A stretch of DNA of 64,000 nt from Stutzerimonas stutzeri (GCF_038561965.1 NZ_CP139348.1:1054001-1118000); one strand, 5' to 3'; counted from the stretch's first letter, positions 43,460-55,048 are shown. The notes: a model not told the origin generated them from the sequence alone. Made by a program: numbers and translations.

Positions 43460-43613
43460 CTAGCCGCACCGTCTACCTGAAAGGTAACCAACGAGGCGGC
43501 TATCTGCAGCGGCACTCAGCCCTTCGGCTGGAAGGCTGCGGCAACCGAGCGTAATGCCAGGCACACGCACCGCTGTGTTTCAATGGACTGACTCGAACAA
43601 GAGAACCGTTGCC

Positions 43614-46235
43614 ATGTCCGTACGCTTCATTCCTGATGCGCTCAGTGCAGAGGCAAGCGCCGCAGAGCAACTTGCGTCAATTCCTCGGTTGCCACCGCTT
43701 CACGTTGGGCGGCCGAGATTGGTCGAGGCGCTGCTTGAGACCGATTGTCGCTTACGTTTGATCTGCGCGCCGGCAGGATTTGGCAAGACCGTGCTGATGG
43801 GCGAATGTGCTCGGCTGGTGCCCGACGGCACTCGTCTGGTGTGGCTGGATCTGGGCGGGCGCAGCTGTACCGTTCAGGCTCTTTTCGCTCAACTGAGCGA
43901 TGCGCTTGGGGAGCGGGCCGCCATGAATTTGGGATGCGAGAACGATATGCTCTCGCTATTGCGGCGTGTCCGGCAGCCGCTATGGATCATGCTCGACGAC
44001 TACCCGCGTGATTACAGTCCTGAGCTTGATGCTTGCCTCGATATGCTCCTCGACATGAGCCCCGCTCCAATTAGCTGGTGGGTGTCGAGCCGTCGACAAC
44101 CGGCGTGGAAGCTGCCGCGCCTCCTGTTGCAGGGCCATCTTTTCGAATTCGAAGCCGAGGCGTTGGCGTTCACTGCCGAGGAGCTCGAGCAGGTACTTCA
44201 AGTGCATCGCCTGACACTCTCGCCGGAGAGCTTTCAGCAGTTGCAGAGGGGGATGGAGGGTTGGCCGGCCGGCGTCTGCCTGATGCTGCTGCAGGCCGAT
44301 GAGCAGGCGCTGCGTGAACGCCTGCTTGCCGGAACGCCGCTGCTGCGTGATTACGTCCAACGTGAAGTCATGGCTGGGTTAAGCGACGAAGTACGCCGCG
44401 CGCTGATGGCGCTGGCACGCATGCCCCGATTCTCTGCCGAGCTTTGCGATCATGTGCTCGACGGCGTAGGCCGCGAAATTCTCGATATTCTCAAGACTCT
44501 TCAGCTGTTCATTCGGCAGATCGATAATTGCGGCGAGTGGTTTCGACTGTGGAAGCCGCTCGTGCTAATGCTGCAGCGCTCGGCCGAAAGCTCGGCGCCG
44601 ACTCAGGTGCATCTACGCGCCTGCCAATGGTTCGCCAGCCGTGGCGAAATGCGTGAGGCAGTCGAGCACGCGCTATGGGCAGGACAACCTGAAGTGGCGG
44701 CGAACTACCTGCAGCGTTACGGACAGGAACAACTACTAATCGGGGACAACGTTTCCCGCTTTCTGAAATGGCGAAGCGAGCTGCCTCAGGATCTGTTTGC
44801 CAGCACTACGCGACTGATCGTTTTGCAGGGGTGGGCGCTGATTATTTCGGCGCGTCTCGACGAGGTAGACGACTGTCTGGCTGAACTGGCCAAGTTCTTT
44901 CCACAGCCGGATGCCCGTCGGCAGGCGCAGCTATTGGCGCAATGGCAGGCTCTGCGAGGATTTCTTGCGCGCCTGCGCGGCGAGCCCGAGGCGCGGCAGA
45001 ACTGTCTTCAGGCGCTGGAGGTCTTGTCCGATCATGCTTGGGCGCAGCGTGTGCTTTGCTATCAGGTTCTGACACAGCAGGCCATGGCCGAAGGCGAGCT
45101 TGAGCTAGCTCAGCAATACAACAGCGAAGGGATGAAGCTCGCCCGTCTTAAGGGCAGCGTGCTTTATGAGGTGATGCTCAGCGTCGATCGCATTCAACTG
45201 TTAGAGCTGACAGGCGAGTTCGAACGTGCGGTTGGGGTTCTGAGCGAGGCACTTCAGACTTTGCGCGAGTCAGTACGGCACAGCCCGCTCATTGGCCGAC
45301 TGCAGTTGCTGCAGGGGCATTTGCTGGCCTACCAGGGCCTCGATGCGCCGGCGCAGGAGGCCTATCAGCTCGGTAAGGCCGAGACTGAAACCTGCGGCGA
45401 TTCCTACTGTTTCTTTGGCTACGTCGGGCTCGCCGAGCTCGCGGCTCGCAATCAGGAGTTTGCCTGCGCTTACCATTGGCTGCGTGACGCCGAGCGCCTG
45501 TCGCAGTGGCGCCATGTACCGGAGGCAAGGTTTCGCGGCATCCTGCCTTTGATAAACGGCGTGGCCTGGTTGCATCAGGGCGAGTTGCGTAAAGCACGAG
45601 CCGCGCTAGGTCAGGTATTGGCGTTGTACGAGGGGCCGGGTTATTTGTCTCCGTCCGGTTTCTACGAGCTACTGCCGAGAGTGCGGCGCTATCTTGCGGT
45701 AATAGATATTCTCGACGGGCAGCCAGCGAAGGCGATCGCAGCCCTGCGCGATCAGATCGAGCAGAACATGCGAGTTCAGCGGCTAGGCCTGGCCTGTGAA
45801 TGCCGTTTCAGTCTGGCTGAGGCACTGCATGCCGACGGTCAGATGGTCGAGGCGGAGCTGGAACTGCGTCTGGCACTCGGGGAAGCTGCACGGCAAAACC
45901 TAGTTAAACCCTTGTATGAGCTGCACCACCGCCAACCGCAATGGCTGGCGAGCGTGCTTTCTTCGCAAAAGGGCGAGTCACTACGGCAGCGGTTGTTGAG
46001 ATACGAGCGCGAGCCAGAGGCGCTGTTGCCGGCACCTGATGAGACGGTGCTTAGCAATCGGGAGCTGACGGTATTGCGGCTGATCGCTCAGGGTTGTTCC
46101 AATCAGGAGATTGCCGAACAGCTATTCATATCGCTGCATACGGTCAAGACACATGCGCGCAGGATCAACACCAAGCTGGGAGTCGCGCGCCGAACGCAGG
46201 CTGTGGCCAAGGCAAAGGCGCTTGCTTGGCTATGA
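43614..46235 (+). CDS. LuxR-family transcriptional regulator, MalT-like (STAND ATPase with LuxR HTH)
   Basis: 873 residues from ATG 43614; another in-frame ATG at 43554 would add 20 residues. The N-terminal ATPase domain has Walker A CAPAGFGKT (residues 51-59) and a WIMLDDYPRD Walker B-like strand. A long helical, TPR-like region follows (about 350-800). The C-terminal 60 residues are a LuxR helix-turn-helix (LSNRELTVLRLIAQG, then EQLFISLHTVKTHARRINTKLG). Such proteins bind a small inducer and ATP, then activate nearby promoters. The DUF1302-DUF1329 operon is the likely target. Confidence 0.88.
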   Translation: MSVRFIPDALSAEASAAEQLASIPRLPPLHVGRPRLVEALLETDCRLRLICAPAGFGKTVLMGECARLVPDGTRLVWLDLGGRSCTVQALFAQLSDALGERAAMNLGCENDMLSLLRRVRQPLWIMLDDYPRDYSPELDACLDMLLDMSPAPISWWVSSRRQPAWKLPRLLLQGHLFEFEAEALAFTAEELEQVLQVHRLTLSPESFQQLQRGMEGWPAGVCLMLLQADEQALRERLLAGTPLLRDYVQREVMAGLSDEVRRALMALARMPRFSAELCDHVLDGVGREILDILKTLQLFIRQIDNCGEWFRLWKPLVLMLQRSAESSAPTQVHLRACQWFASRGEMREAVEHALWAGQPEVAANYLQRYGQEQLLIGDNVSRFLKWRSELPQDLFASTTRLIVLQGWALIISARLDEVDDCLAELAKFFPQPDARRQAQLLAQWQALRGFLARLRGEPEARQNCLQALEVLSDHAWAQRVLCYQVLTQQAMAEGELELAQQYNSEGMKLARLKGSVLYEVMLSVDRIQLLELTGEFERAVGVLSEALQTLRESVRHSPLIGRLQLLQGHLLAYQGLDAPAQEAYQLGKAETETCGDSYCFFGYVGLAELAARNQEFACAYHWLRDAERLSQWRHVPEARFRGILPLINGVAWLHQGELRKARAALGQVLALYEGPGYLSPSGFYELLPRVRRYLAVIDILDGQPAKAIAALRDQIEQNMRVQRLGLACECRFSLAEALHADGQMVEAELELRLALGEAARQNLVKPLYELHHRQPQWLASVLSSQKGESLRQRLLRYEREPEALLPAPDETVLSNRELTVLRLIAQGCSNQEIAEQLFISLHTVKTHARRINTKLGVARRTQAVAKAKALAWL

Positions 46236-46265
46236 AACGAAAGTAGCTTAATGGGGCGGGTGACT

Positions 46266-46306
46266 CATCGTTGCGCCTGACTTGAGCCGAGTAAGGCGCA
46301 ACGATG
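46266..46306. repeat. Perfect 13-bp inverted repeat downstream of the LuxR-type gene
   Basis: CATCGTTGCGCCT (46266-46278) and AGGCGCAACGATG (46294-46306) are exact inverted copies with a 15-base spacer, 31 bases after the stop codon. No T-run follows. It may be a transcript-end hairpin or a small mobile-repeat remnant. Confidence 0.7.
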
Positions 46307-46412
46307 CGCTGCGGGTCTCGTGACCGACAGCCAGAATTGTTATTTTTTTGTTCTTGTTCTGGATGAGCTTGGGGCGAAACGGCGGCAACCTGCAGGCAGT
46401 CAGGTCGATCTG

Positions 46413-46682
46413 TTACAGAGGAGCCGGATGCAAGCCTCCGCGCACCATGCGTGATGACACCTGGTCACCGCGTTCGATGGCAAGGCTGACCTGCAGGCTG
46501 GTAATCAGACGCTGCAGCTGCTGTTGGTCACGCCATTGGTCGGTACTGATATAGCGCTTTACAGCTACGCCTTCTGCACCGGTCAGGGTCAGCAGGATGC
46601 TGCCATCCGGCTTCTCGATGCTGAAATTGACGTTGTAGCGGGGACGAAACACATCGCTAATCTTCTGGAATGGACTCGTCAT
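46413..46682 (-). CDS. DUF3509-like small protein
   Basis: 89 residues from ATG 46682, with GAGG ten bases upstream. The sequence (PFQKISDVFRPRYNVNFSIEKPDGSI, then VAVKRYISTDQWRDQQQLQRLI) resembles the small Pseudomonas DUF3509 family, whose function is unknown. It is cytosolic, with no membrane segment. It is the first of a minus-strand group of small genes. Confidence 0.7.
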   Translation of the reverse strand: MTSPFQKISDVFRPRYNVNFSIEKPDGSILLTLTGAEGVAVKRYISTDQWRDQQQLQRLITSLQVSLAIERGDQVSSRMVRGGLHPAPL

Positions 46683-46801
46683 TGCCTGGATACCTCTTTG
46701 AGGGGTTGCCAGCAATGGACCCGGCTAAGCGATGACAAGTTTCCCAAGCACAACGCTCACAGGTCGTCGAAAAAGTCGCAAGTAGATCTGCTATGTACGC
46801 G

Positions 46802-47056
46802 TCATGTCTGCGTCGTCAGTTCGGCCAGCGCCTCGGGGCTGCTCTTGAATGCCTTGGCGAACAGATCCCGATGCCTTGCCATGTAGATCCCGATATCTTC
46901 GGCCTGTTTTTCGCTCAGCGATGGGGAGGCTTGCTGCAGGACGGCAGCCAGTGCCTCGGCCAGCTCCAGCATCTTGTCATGACGATCGGCTTCGGCTTTA
47001 TCCATGAACAAGCGCTCCAGGTCCCGACTGCTGCGGTACACCACTTCGACGGCCAT
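46802..47056 (-). CDS. yebG: YebG-family SOS-response protein
   Basis: 84 residues. The start MAVEVVYRSSRDLERLFMDK followed by EADRHDKMLELAEAL matches the YebG pattern (MAVEV-Y, then K-EAD--DKML). E. coli YebG is a small DNA-damage-inducible protein of the LexA regulon. A consensus LexA box lies 30-45 bases upstream (47086-47101), which independently supports both the start and the identification. A GAGGTGG ribosome-binding site precedes the ATG. Confidence 0.85.
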   Translation of the reverse strand: MAVEVVYRSSRDLERLFMDKAEADRHDKMLELAEALAAVLQQASPSLSEKQAEDIGIYMARHRDLFAKAFKSSPEALAELTTQT

Positions 47057-47085
47057 TTACCACCTCGGTCATTGGCAGATTGATA

Positions 47086-47101
47086 CTGTTTATTTGTACA
47101 G
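47086..47101 (-). promoter_or_regulatory. LexA box upstream of yebG
   Basis: CTGTTTATTTGTACAG fits CTGT-N8-ACAG exactly, with the A before it and AT-rich centre typical of strong SOS boxes. It is centred about 37 bases before the yebG start. Confidence 0.85.
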
Positions 47102-47153
47102 CATAAGCGGGCGGTGCGAAGATTGGTAGTGTGCAGTTCGACGAGCTTCGCGA

Positions 47154-47618
47154 TCAGTTGGCAAAATGCCCCTGCAACCGGTCGGCTTGGAACTCCAGCG
47201 TAGCCGCGCGGTAGCCGCTACGCAGCAGCGGTAGCGGCAAACAGGACTCCCAACTGGCTCCAGGCAGCAAATCGCCAGGCCCTTGATACGTCGGGGCGTC
47301 ATAGGCGCGTCGCGCCAGGTTGGTGCGTGAACCTGGCGAGTAAGCCGCCACTTCCCATTGCAGACTTTGCAGCTTCTTGTCGGTGTGGTTTTTCAGGTGC
47401 ACGTGCAATGGCTGTGCGCCGGAGCAACGACGGGGGTCGTGAGTCAACTGAATCTCGATGCGAGCGAGCAGTTGCTCTTCTCTATGCTCCTGCCAGATAA
47501 CCCAGCCGGCGACCAGTGCGAGGCCGAGTGTAGCTCCCAGCGAAATGGGCACGGCTCTGAGTGGATAGCGAATCAGCAGCACCAGCCACGTGAGAATGAG
47601 CAGGGCGCCGATCAGCAT
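47154..47618 (-). CDS. Membrane-anchored hypothetical protein
   Basis: 154 residues. Two N-terminal hydrophobic segments (about residues 2-17 and 23-43: LIGALLILTWLVLLI and SLGATLGLALVAGWVIW) are followed by a soluble domain with two Cys (RRCSGAQPLHVHLKN and WESCLPLPLL), probably periplasmic. I recognise no named family. It has no ribosome-binding site of its own, and its start overlaps the end of a 13-codon ORF (47612-47653) that has one. Confidence 0.7.
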   Translation of the reverse strand: MLIGALLILTWLVLLIRYPLRAVPISLGATLGLALVAGWVIWQEHREEQLLARIEIQLTHDPRRCSGAQPLHVHLKNHTDKKLQSLQWEVAAYSPGSRTNLARRAYDAPTYQGPGDLLPGASWESCLPLPLLRSGYRAATLEFQADRLQGHFAN

Positions 47619-47653
47619 GGCCGATTACCGGTAAACAGGTGGCTAAGCAGCAT
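47612..47653 (-). CDS. Putative 13-residue leader peptide overlapping the membrane-protein gene
   Basis: Starts at ATG 47653, seven bases after GGAGG, and encodes MLLSHLFTGNRPC. Its last codons contain the ATG of the following gene (ATGCTGA overlap). This arrangement would give translational coupling. It may be a regulatory leader or simply the ribosome entry site for the longer gene. Confidence 0.35.
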   Translation of the reverse strand: MLLSHLFTGNRPC

Positions 47654-47739
47654 GAAAAGGCCTCCGTTGCGACGTCGTTCATGCTAACCCGTGTCAGCGG
47701 GCCCTGCGCAACGTTGCGGCATGCATTTGTAGCAGGATG

Positions 47740-48195
47740 TCAGCCTTCCGTTTTGCCACGACTGGCCAGGCGTTCCAGTGCGGCGCGCAAATTGGGGTCG
47801 CGGATGCTATCGGCCGCCGCCTGAATGCTGTTTGCGGCGTTGCTCGAAAGTGGTTGCGTGCGAGCCGGGGTGTGCCTCGGTGGAGGCGGCGGCTGCACTT
47901 TGAACTGGATGCGAGTCAATCCGGCAAATTCTTCGAGCGCCTCTAACTGACGCTGCAGTCGCCGCTGCTGGTAGCGCAGTCGTGTGGCCCAGTGGCCATC
48001 AGTGACGATCAGCAGCAGGCAGCCCTCGCGCCAAGATGCCACACGACAATGCTCGCGGGCGGCGGGCTGTAGTTGGCTTTCCAGCAAATGTTGCAGGCGA
48101 TCAATGCGAAGGGCTTCGCCGAATAGCGCTCGGAGCGGCTTTACTTCGCGCAACAGGGCCGCCGGTGCGCGGGCTGGTGACGGGCGAAAGGCCAT
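47740..48195 (-). CDS. dciA: DUF721 protein DciA, replicative helicase loader
   Basis: 151 residues from ATG 48195. The N-terminal DUF721 domain contains REVKPLRALFGEALRIDRL and a WREGCLLLIVTDGHWATRLRY strand; the C-terminal half is Pro- and Ala-rich and likely disordered. DciA is the ancestral DnaB helicase operator in bacteria without DnaC. Divergent placement next to secA is conserved in Pseudomonas. An in-frame upstream ATG (48228) is less likely. Confidence 0.88.
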   Translation of the reverse strand: MAFRPSPARAPAALLREVKPLRALFGEALRIDRLQHLLESQLQPAAREHCRVASWREGCLLLIVTDGHWATRLRYQQRRLQRQLEALEEFAGLTRIQFKVQPPPPPRHTPARTQPLSSNAANSIQAAADSIRDPNLRAALERLASRGKTEG

Positions 48196-48491
48196 GATGG
48201 TCCGTAGATTCAGTGGTGACGCTCGCATCGTAGCAGAAGCCTACGCGCCCAGGCGCTGTCGATGCGGGGAGTGCAGCGGGGCATTTTAGGGGCCTGATCG
48301 TGTATTGGAAATGCGCTGTGTCTGGCTTTCGATAAGATCACCTAGGACGGCATTAGCAGTGATGCTGAGTCATTGCGCTGCGCAGTTAGGCACCTTTCCT
48401 CACTGCCGTTTCCGAGTAGAATGGCGGCTTTGCACGCAGCCGTGACCCCCGCGGGCGTGCCTCCATCCCCAGCATGGAAGTCTTTGTCGAT

Positions 48492-51230
<2,739 letters not shown>

Positions 51231-51254
51231 GTCCGTCCTCGCCTGGTGATTCCG

Positions 51255-51289
51255 CGCCGCGACCGGCTTCTGCCGCTCGCGGCGTTTTT
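51255..51289 (+). terminator. Rho-independent terminator after secA
   Basis: CGCCGCGA (51255-51262) pairs with TCGCGGCG (51277-51284), followed by TTTTT. It ends the secA transcript before argJ. Confidence 0.85.
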
Positions 51290-51344
51290 GTCGCAATCCC
51301 TTTCTCGGCCCGTTGGCCATCTATCGTTTTGAAGGAGCGCATCC

Positions 51345-52562
51345 ATGGCTGTTGGTCTTGGTCCTTTACCTACCCTGCATCCGGTACCCGGTTTCGAACT
51401 CGGCATCGCTTCCGCTGGCATCAAGCGACCGGGCCGCAAGGATGTGGTGATCATGCGCTGTACCGAAGGCTCGCGGGTCGCTGGGGTAACCACGACCAAC
51501 GCCTTCTGCGCTGCCCCGGTCATCGTCACCCGCGAACGTATGCACGGTCCGGTGCGTTACCTGTTGACCAACACCGGTAACGCCAACGCCGGCACCGGGC
51601 CGCAAGGTCTGGCGGATGCCCGGTATACCTGCGCGGCGCTCGCTGCCATCACCGGGGTCGACGAGACGGCGGTGCTGCCGTTTTCCACCGGTGTGATCGG
51701 CGAGCCGCTGCCGGTGCAGAAAATCGAATCGGCGCTGCAGGCCGCGCTCGATGACCTGTCGCCAGATCATTGGGCCGAAGCCGCTACCGGCATCATGACC
51801 ACCGATACGCTGCCCAAGGGCGCCAGCCGGCAGTTCCAGCATGACGGCGTCACGGTTACGGTCACCGGCATCAGCAAGGGCGCCGGCATGATCCGACCGA
51901 ACATGGCGACCATGCTCGGCTACATCGCCACTGACGCCAAGGTGGCCGGCGGCGTGTTGCAGGATCTGGTGCGCGATGCGGCGAACAAGTCGTTCAACCG
52001 CATCACCATCGATGGCGACACTTCCACCAACGATTGCTGCATGCTGATCGCCACCGGGCAGGCTGCTCTACCGGAAGTCACCGAAGCTACGGGCGAGCTG
52101 TTCGAAAAGCTCAAGCAGGCAGTGCTCGAAGTCTTCATGGAGGTGGCCCAGGCCATCGTCCGCGACGGTGAAGGCGCGACCAAATTCGTCACGGTGCAGG
52201 TCAACGGTGGCGGCAATCACCAGGAGTGCCTGGACGTCGCCTACGCCGTGGCGCATTCGCCACTGATCAAGACTGCGTTGTTCGCCTCCGACCCGAACTG
52301 GGGTCGCATCCTCGCAGCTGTCGGCTATGCCGGCGTGCCGGACCTGGATGTCAGCAAGATCGACGTTTTTCTCGGCGAAGTCTGCATTGCCAGCCAGGGT
52401 GGACGCTCGCCCAGCTACACCGAAGAACAGGGTGCAGCGGTGATGGCCCTCGAGGAAATCACCATCCGCATCGAACTGGGTCGTGGTAGCTGCAGCGAGA
52501 CTATCTGGACCACCGATCTGTCCCACGAATACGTGAAGATCAACGCCGAATACCGCACCTGA
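51345..52562 (+). CDS. argJ: Bifunctional glutamate N-acetyltransferase / amino-acid acetyltransferase ArgJ
   Basis: 405 residues. The self-cleavage site is ATMLGY in RPNMATMLGYIATDA, with the nucleophilic Thr189 that starts the beta chain. The oxyanion-hole region TTTNAFCAAPV and the C-terminal WTTDLSHEYVKINAEYRT are typical. It recycles the acetyl group from N-acetylornithine to glutamate in arginine synthesis. It often follows secA in pseudomonads. GAAGGAG precedes the ATG. Confidence 0.96.
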   Translation: MAVGLGPLPTLHPVPGFELGIASAGIKRPGRKDVVIMRCTEGSRVAGVTTTNAFCAAPVIVTRERMHGPVRYLLTNTGNANAGTGPQGLADARYTCAALAAITGVDETAVLPFSTGVIGEPLPVQKIESALQAALDDLSPDHWAEAATGIMTTDTLPKGASRQFQHDGVTVTVTGISKGAGMIRPNMATMLGYIATDAKVAGGVLQDLVRDAANKSFNRITIDGDTSTNDCCMLIATGQAALPEVTEATGELFEKLKQAVLEVFMEVAQAIVRDGEGATKFVTVQVNGGGNHQECLDVAYAVAHSPLIKTALFASDPNWGRILAAVGYAGVPDLDVSKIDVFLGEVCIASQGGRSPSYTEEQGAAVMALEEITIRIELGRGSCSETIWTTDLSHEYVKINAEYRT

Positions 52563-52686
52563 CTGACTCGCCTGCCTCCGCCATTCCCATTGCGCATGGC
52601 CCCATGCGCAATGGGAATTTGCCATTCGCGCTTGCCGCGCTTTAACGTCCACTGACTCTCCCGCAAGACAATCGAGGCGCATTGTC

Positions 52687-53319
52687 ATGGCTCTGCAATT
52701 GGTCGTCGGTGACAAGAACTACTCATCCTGGTCGCTGCGTGCCGCTCTGGCAGTGGATCTGTCCGATGCTGCATGCGTACAGATTCCGGTCTCGCTCTAT
52801 CGGCCCGACAGTCGGGCTCGGCTGCTCGGTTATTCGCCGACTGGAAAAGTCCCGGTGCTACTGACCGAGGACGGGCCGGTATGGGATTCGCTGGCAATCG
52901 CCGAATACCTGGCCGAGCGCTTCCCTGAGGCATGCTTGTGGCCGCGCGAGCGGTACGCTCGCGCATTGGCCCGCAGCGTTTGCGCTGAAATGCACAGCGG
53001 CTTCCAGGCGCTGCGCAGCCATTTGCCGATGGATATGGCGCGTGACCAGGCGCTGCCTGAGTTGCCCGATGCGGTCCAGGCAGATATCGATCGGGTTTGT
53101 GCGATCTGGGCTGATTGTCGCGGACGCTTCGGCCCGATAGGCGACTATCTGTTCGGACAGCCAAGCATCGCCGATGCTTTTTACGCACCAGTTGCCTCGC
53201 GCCTACGAAGTTATCGAGTAGCCCTGCCGGCTGTCGCAGCGAGTTATGTCGAGACGGTCTACCAGTGGCCAGCTTTTCAGCGCTGGCGTCAGAGCGCTCT
53301 TCAGGAAGTGCAGAAGTGA
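52687..53319 (+). CDS. Glutathione S-transferase family protein
   Basis: 210 residues. The N-terminal thioredoxin-like domain begins LQLVVGDKNYSSWSLRAALA, with Ser residues at the usual catalytic place, and has GKVPVLLTEDGPVWDSLAIAEYL (cis-Pro and glutathione-binding segment). The helical C-terminal domain contains IADAFYAPVASRLRSY. It is likely a small-molecule-conjugating or isomerising enzyme of unknown substrate. Its stop overlaps the start of the next gene (GTGA). Confidence 0.9.
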   Translation: MALQLVVGDKNYSSWSLRAALAVDLSDAACVQIPVSLYRPDSRARLLGYSPTGKVPVLLTEDGPVWDSLAIAEYLAERFPEACLWPRERYARALARSVCAEMHSGFQALRSHLPMDMARDQALPELPDAVQADIDRVCAIWADCRGRFGPIGDYLFGQPSIADAFYAPVASRLRSYRVALPAVAASYVETVYQWPAFQRWRQSALQEVQK

Positions 53320-54254
53320 AACGAATCCATGTCGCCGCCGCTGTCATCCGTGGCGCCGACGAGCGTGTACTGATCGCCAAGCGCCCGCTCGACAAGCATC
53401 AGGGTGGCTTGTGGGAGTTTCCCGGCGGCAAGGTTGAAGCAGGTGAGGGCGTCCAGGCGGCACTGGCGCGCGAGCTGCTGGAGGAACTGGGAATTGTGGT
53501 CACCGCGGCGCAGCCATTGATCCAGGTGCGCCACGATTATCCGGACAAGCAGGTGCTCCTCGATGTCTGGGAGGTGCAGGCGTTTACCGGTGAGCCGCAC
53601 GGCGCGGAAGGCCAGCCGCTGATGTGGGTGGCGGCAGATCAGCTGACGAATTACAGCTTCCCGGCCGCCAATCAACCGATCGTCGCGGCTGCGCGCCTGC
53701 CGCAACGCTATCTGGTCACGCCAGATGGCATTGCTCCACAACGCTTGCTCGACGGACTCGCACGCGCGCTGGATGACGGAATTCGGCTGATCCAGCTACG
53801 TGCGCCGTCGCTGCTGCATGCCGAATATCTTGCGCTGGCGGAACGGGCACTTGCTTTGTGCGAGGGTCGCGCGCAGTTGATGCTCAAGGGACCATTGGAC
53901 TGGGCGGCAAACTTCCCGCAGGCAGGTTGGCACCTGACTGCCGAGCAGTTGCGTCAGGTAAGTGAAGGCCGACCAATAGCACTCGGGCAATGGCTCGCGG
54001 CGTCTTGCCATAATGCCGAAGAGCTGGAACTGGCCGCGTCATTGGGAGTAGATTTCGTCACGTTGTCGCCGGTGCAGGTCACCGCGAGTCATCCGGAAGC
54101 GCCCCCGTTGGGATGGGCGCGTGTCGCCGATTTGCTGTTAGGCTTCGACCGGCCGGCTTACCTGTTGGGCGGCCTGCTGACGGCGGATATTCCCAGAGCT
54201 CGTGAGGCCGGCGCGCAGGGCGTCGCGGCGATTCGAGCGTTTTGGCCAGATTGA
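53316..54254 (+). CDS. Nudix hydrolase fused to a thiamine-phosphate-synthase-like domain (MutT-ThiE)
   Basis: 312 residues from GTG 53316, overlapping the GST stop codon, with AGGA nine bases upstream. The N-terminal half (1-130) is a MutT-type Nudix domain with an intact box: GGKVEAGEGVQAALARELLEELGI. The C-terminal half (about 135-312) resembles ThiE (RYLVTPDGIAPQRLLDGLARAL, LIQLRAPSL, GVDFVTLSPVQVTASHP, YLLGGL). The fusion is common in Gammaproteobacteria. The Nudix part should hydrolyse oxidised nucleotides such as 8-oxo-dGTP; what the ThiE-like part does is unclear. Confidence 0.9.
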   Translation: MKRIHVAAAVIRGADERVLIAKRPLDKHQGGLWEFPGGKVEAGEGVQAALARELLEELGIVVTAAQPLIQVRHDYPDKQVLLDVWEVQAFTGEPHGAEGQPLMWVAADQLTNYSFPAANQPIVAAARLPQRYLVTPDGIAPQRLLDGLARALDDGIRLIQLRAPSLLHAEYLALAERALALCEGRAQLMLKGPLDWAANFPQAGWHLTAEQLRQVSEGRPIALGQWLAASCHNAEELELAASLGVDFVTLSPVQVTASHPEAPPLGWARVADLLLGFDRPAYLLGGLLTADIPRAREAGAQGVAAIRAFWPD

Positions 54255-54428
54255 ACCACCTACGCATTTACGGGTCACTGGCGATGCTGCGGTAGAGCCG
54301 GTCAACCGAATGTGTCGTCGATAGATGAAAGCAATCAGTGCTATTCCCTTAATCAATTAACGGTATGCTGCTGGCTGCGCTATCGTAGGCCCCGTCAAAG
54401 TTTCTTAACCCCCCAAAGGAGTTAGCAG

Positions 54429-54992
54429 ATGTCGCTGATCAACACTCAAGTTCAACCGTTCAAAGTCAATGCCTTCCACAACGGCAAGTTCATTGAAGTC
54501 ACCGAAGAATCCCTGAAGGGCAAGTGGTCCGTGCTGATCTTCATGCCGGCTGCCTTCACCTTCAACTGCCCGACTGAAATCGAAGACGCAGCCAACAGCT
54601 ACGCCGAATTCCAGAAGGCCGGTACCGAGGTGTACATCGTCACCACCGATACCCACTTCTCGCACAAGGTCTGGCACGAAACTTCCCCTGCCGTAGGCAA
54701 GGCGCAGTTCCCGCTGATCGGTGATCCGACTCACCAGCTGACCCGCGCTTTCGGTGTGCACATCGAAGAAGAAGGTCTGGCTCTGCGTGGCACCTTCCTG
54801 ATCAACCCGGAAGGCGTGATCAAGACCGTCGAGATTCATTCCAACGAGATCGCTCGTGACGTGTCGGAAACCCTGCGCAAGCTGAAAGCCGCCCAGTACA
54901 CCGCCGCTCACCCGGGCGAAGTTTGCCCGGCCAAGTGGAAAGAAGGCGAGAAGACCCTGGCTCCGTCGCTGGACCTGGTCGGCAAGATCTAA
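54429..54992 (+). CDS. ahpC: Alkyl hydroperoxide reductase subunit C (typical 2-Cys peroxiredoxin)
   Basis: 187 residues. The peroxidatic Cys is in PAAFTFNCPTEIEDAA (Cys47) and the resolving Cys is in HPGEVCPAKWKEGEKT near the C-terminus. It reduces hydrogen peroxide and organic hydroperoxides and is recycled by AhpF, encoded next. AAAGGAG precedes the ATG. The 174-base upstream region should hold its promoter (TATGCT at 54364-54369 is a possible -10), but I could not confirm an OxyR site. Confidence 0.97.
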   Translation: MSLINTQVQPFKVNAFHNGKFIEVTEESLKGKWSVLIFMPAAFTFNCPTEIEDAANSYAEFQKAGTEVYIVTTDTHFSHKVWHETSPAVGKAQFPLIGDPTHQLTRAFGVHIEEEGLALRGTFLINPEGVIKTVEIHSNEIARDVSETLRKLKAAQYTAAHPGEVCPAKWKEGEKTLAPSLDLVGKI

Positions 54993-55048
54993 AGCCTATC
55001 TGCCTTGCTTGCCTGTCGAAGGAGCTGCTGTTCGCTCCTTCGAACCAA

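Noticed and set aside
54320..54345. Possible OxyR site (GATAG ... CTAT) upstream of ahpC
   Set aside because: The two elements are 20 bases apart, which does not fit the 11-base register of the four OxyR half-sites. The matches are too short to support a call.
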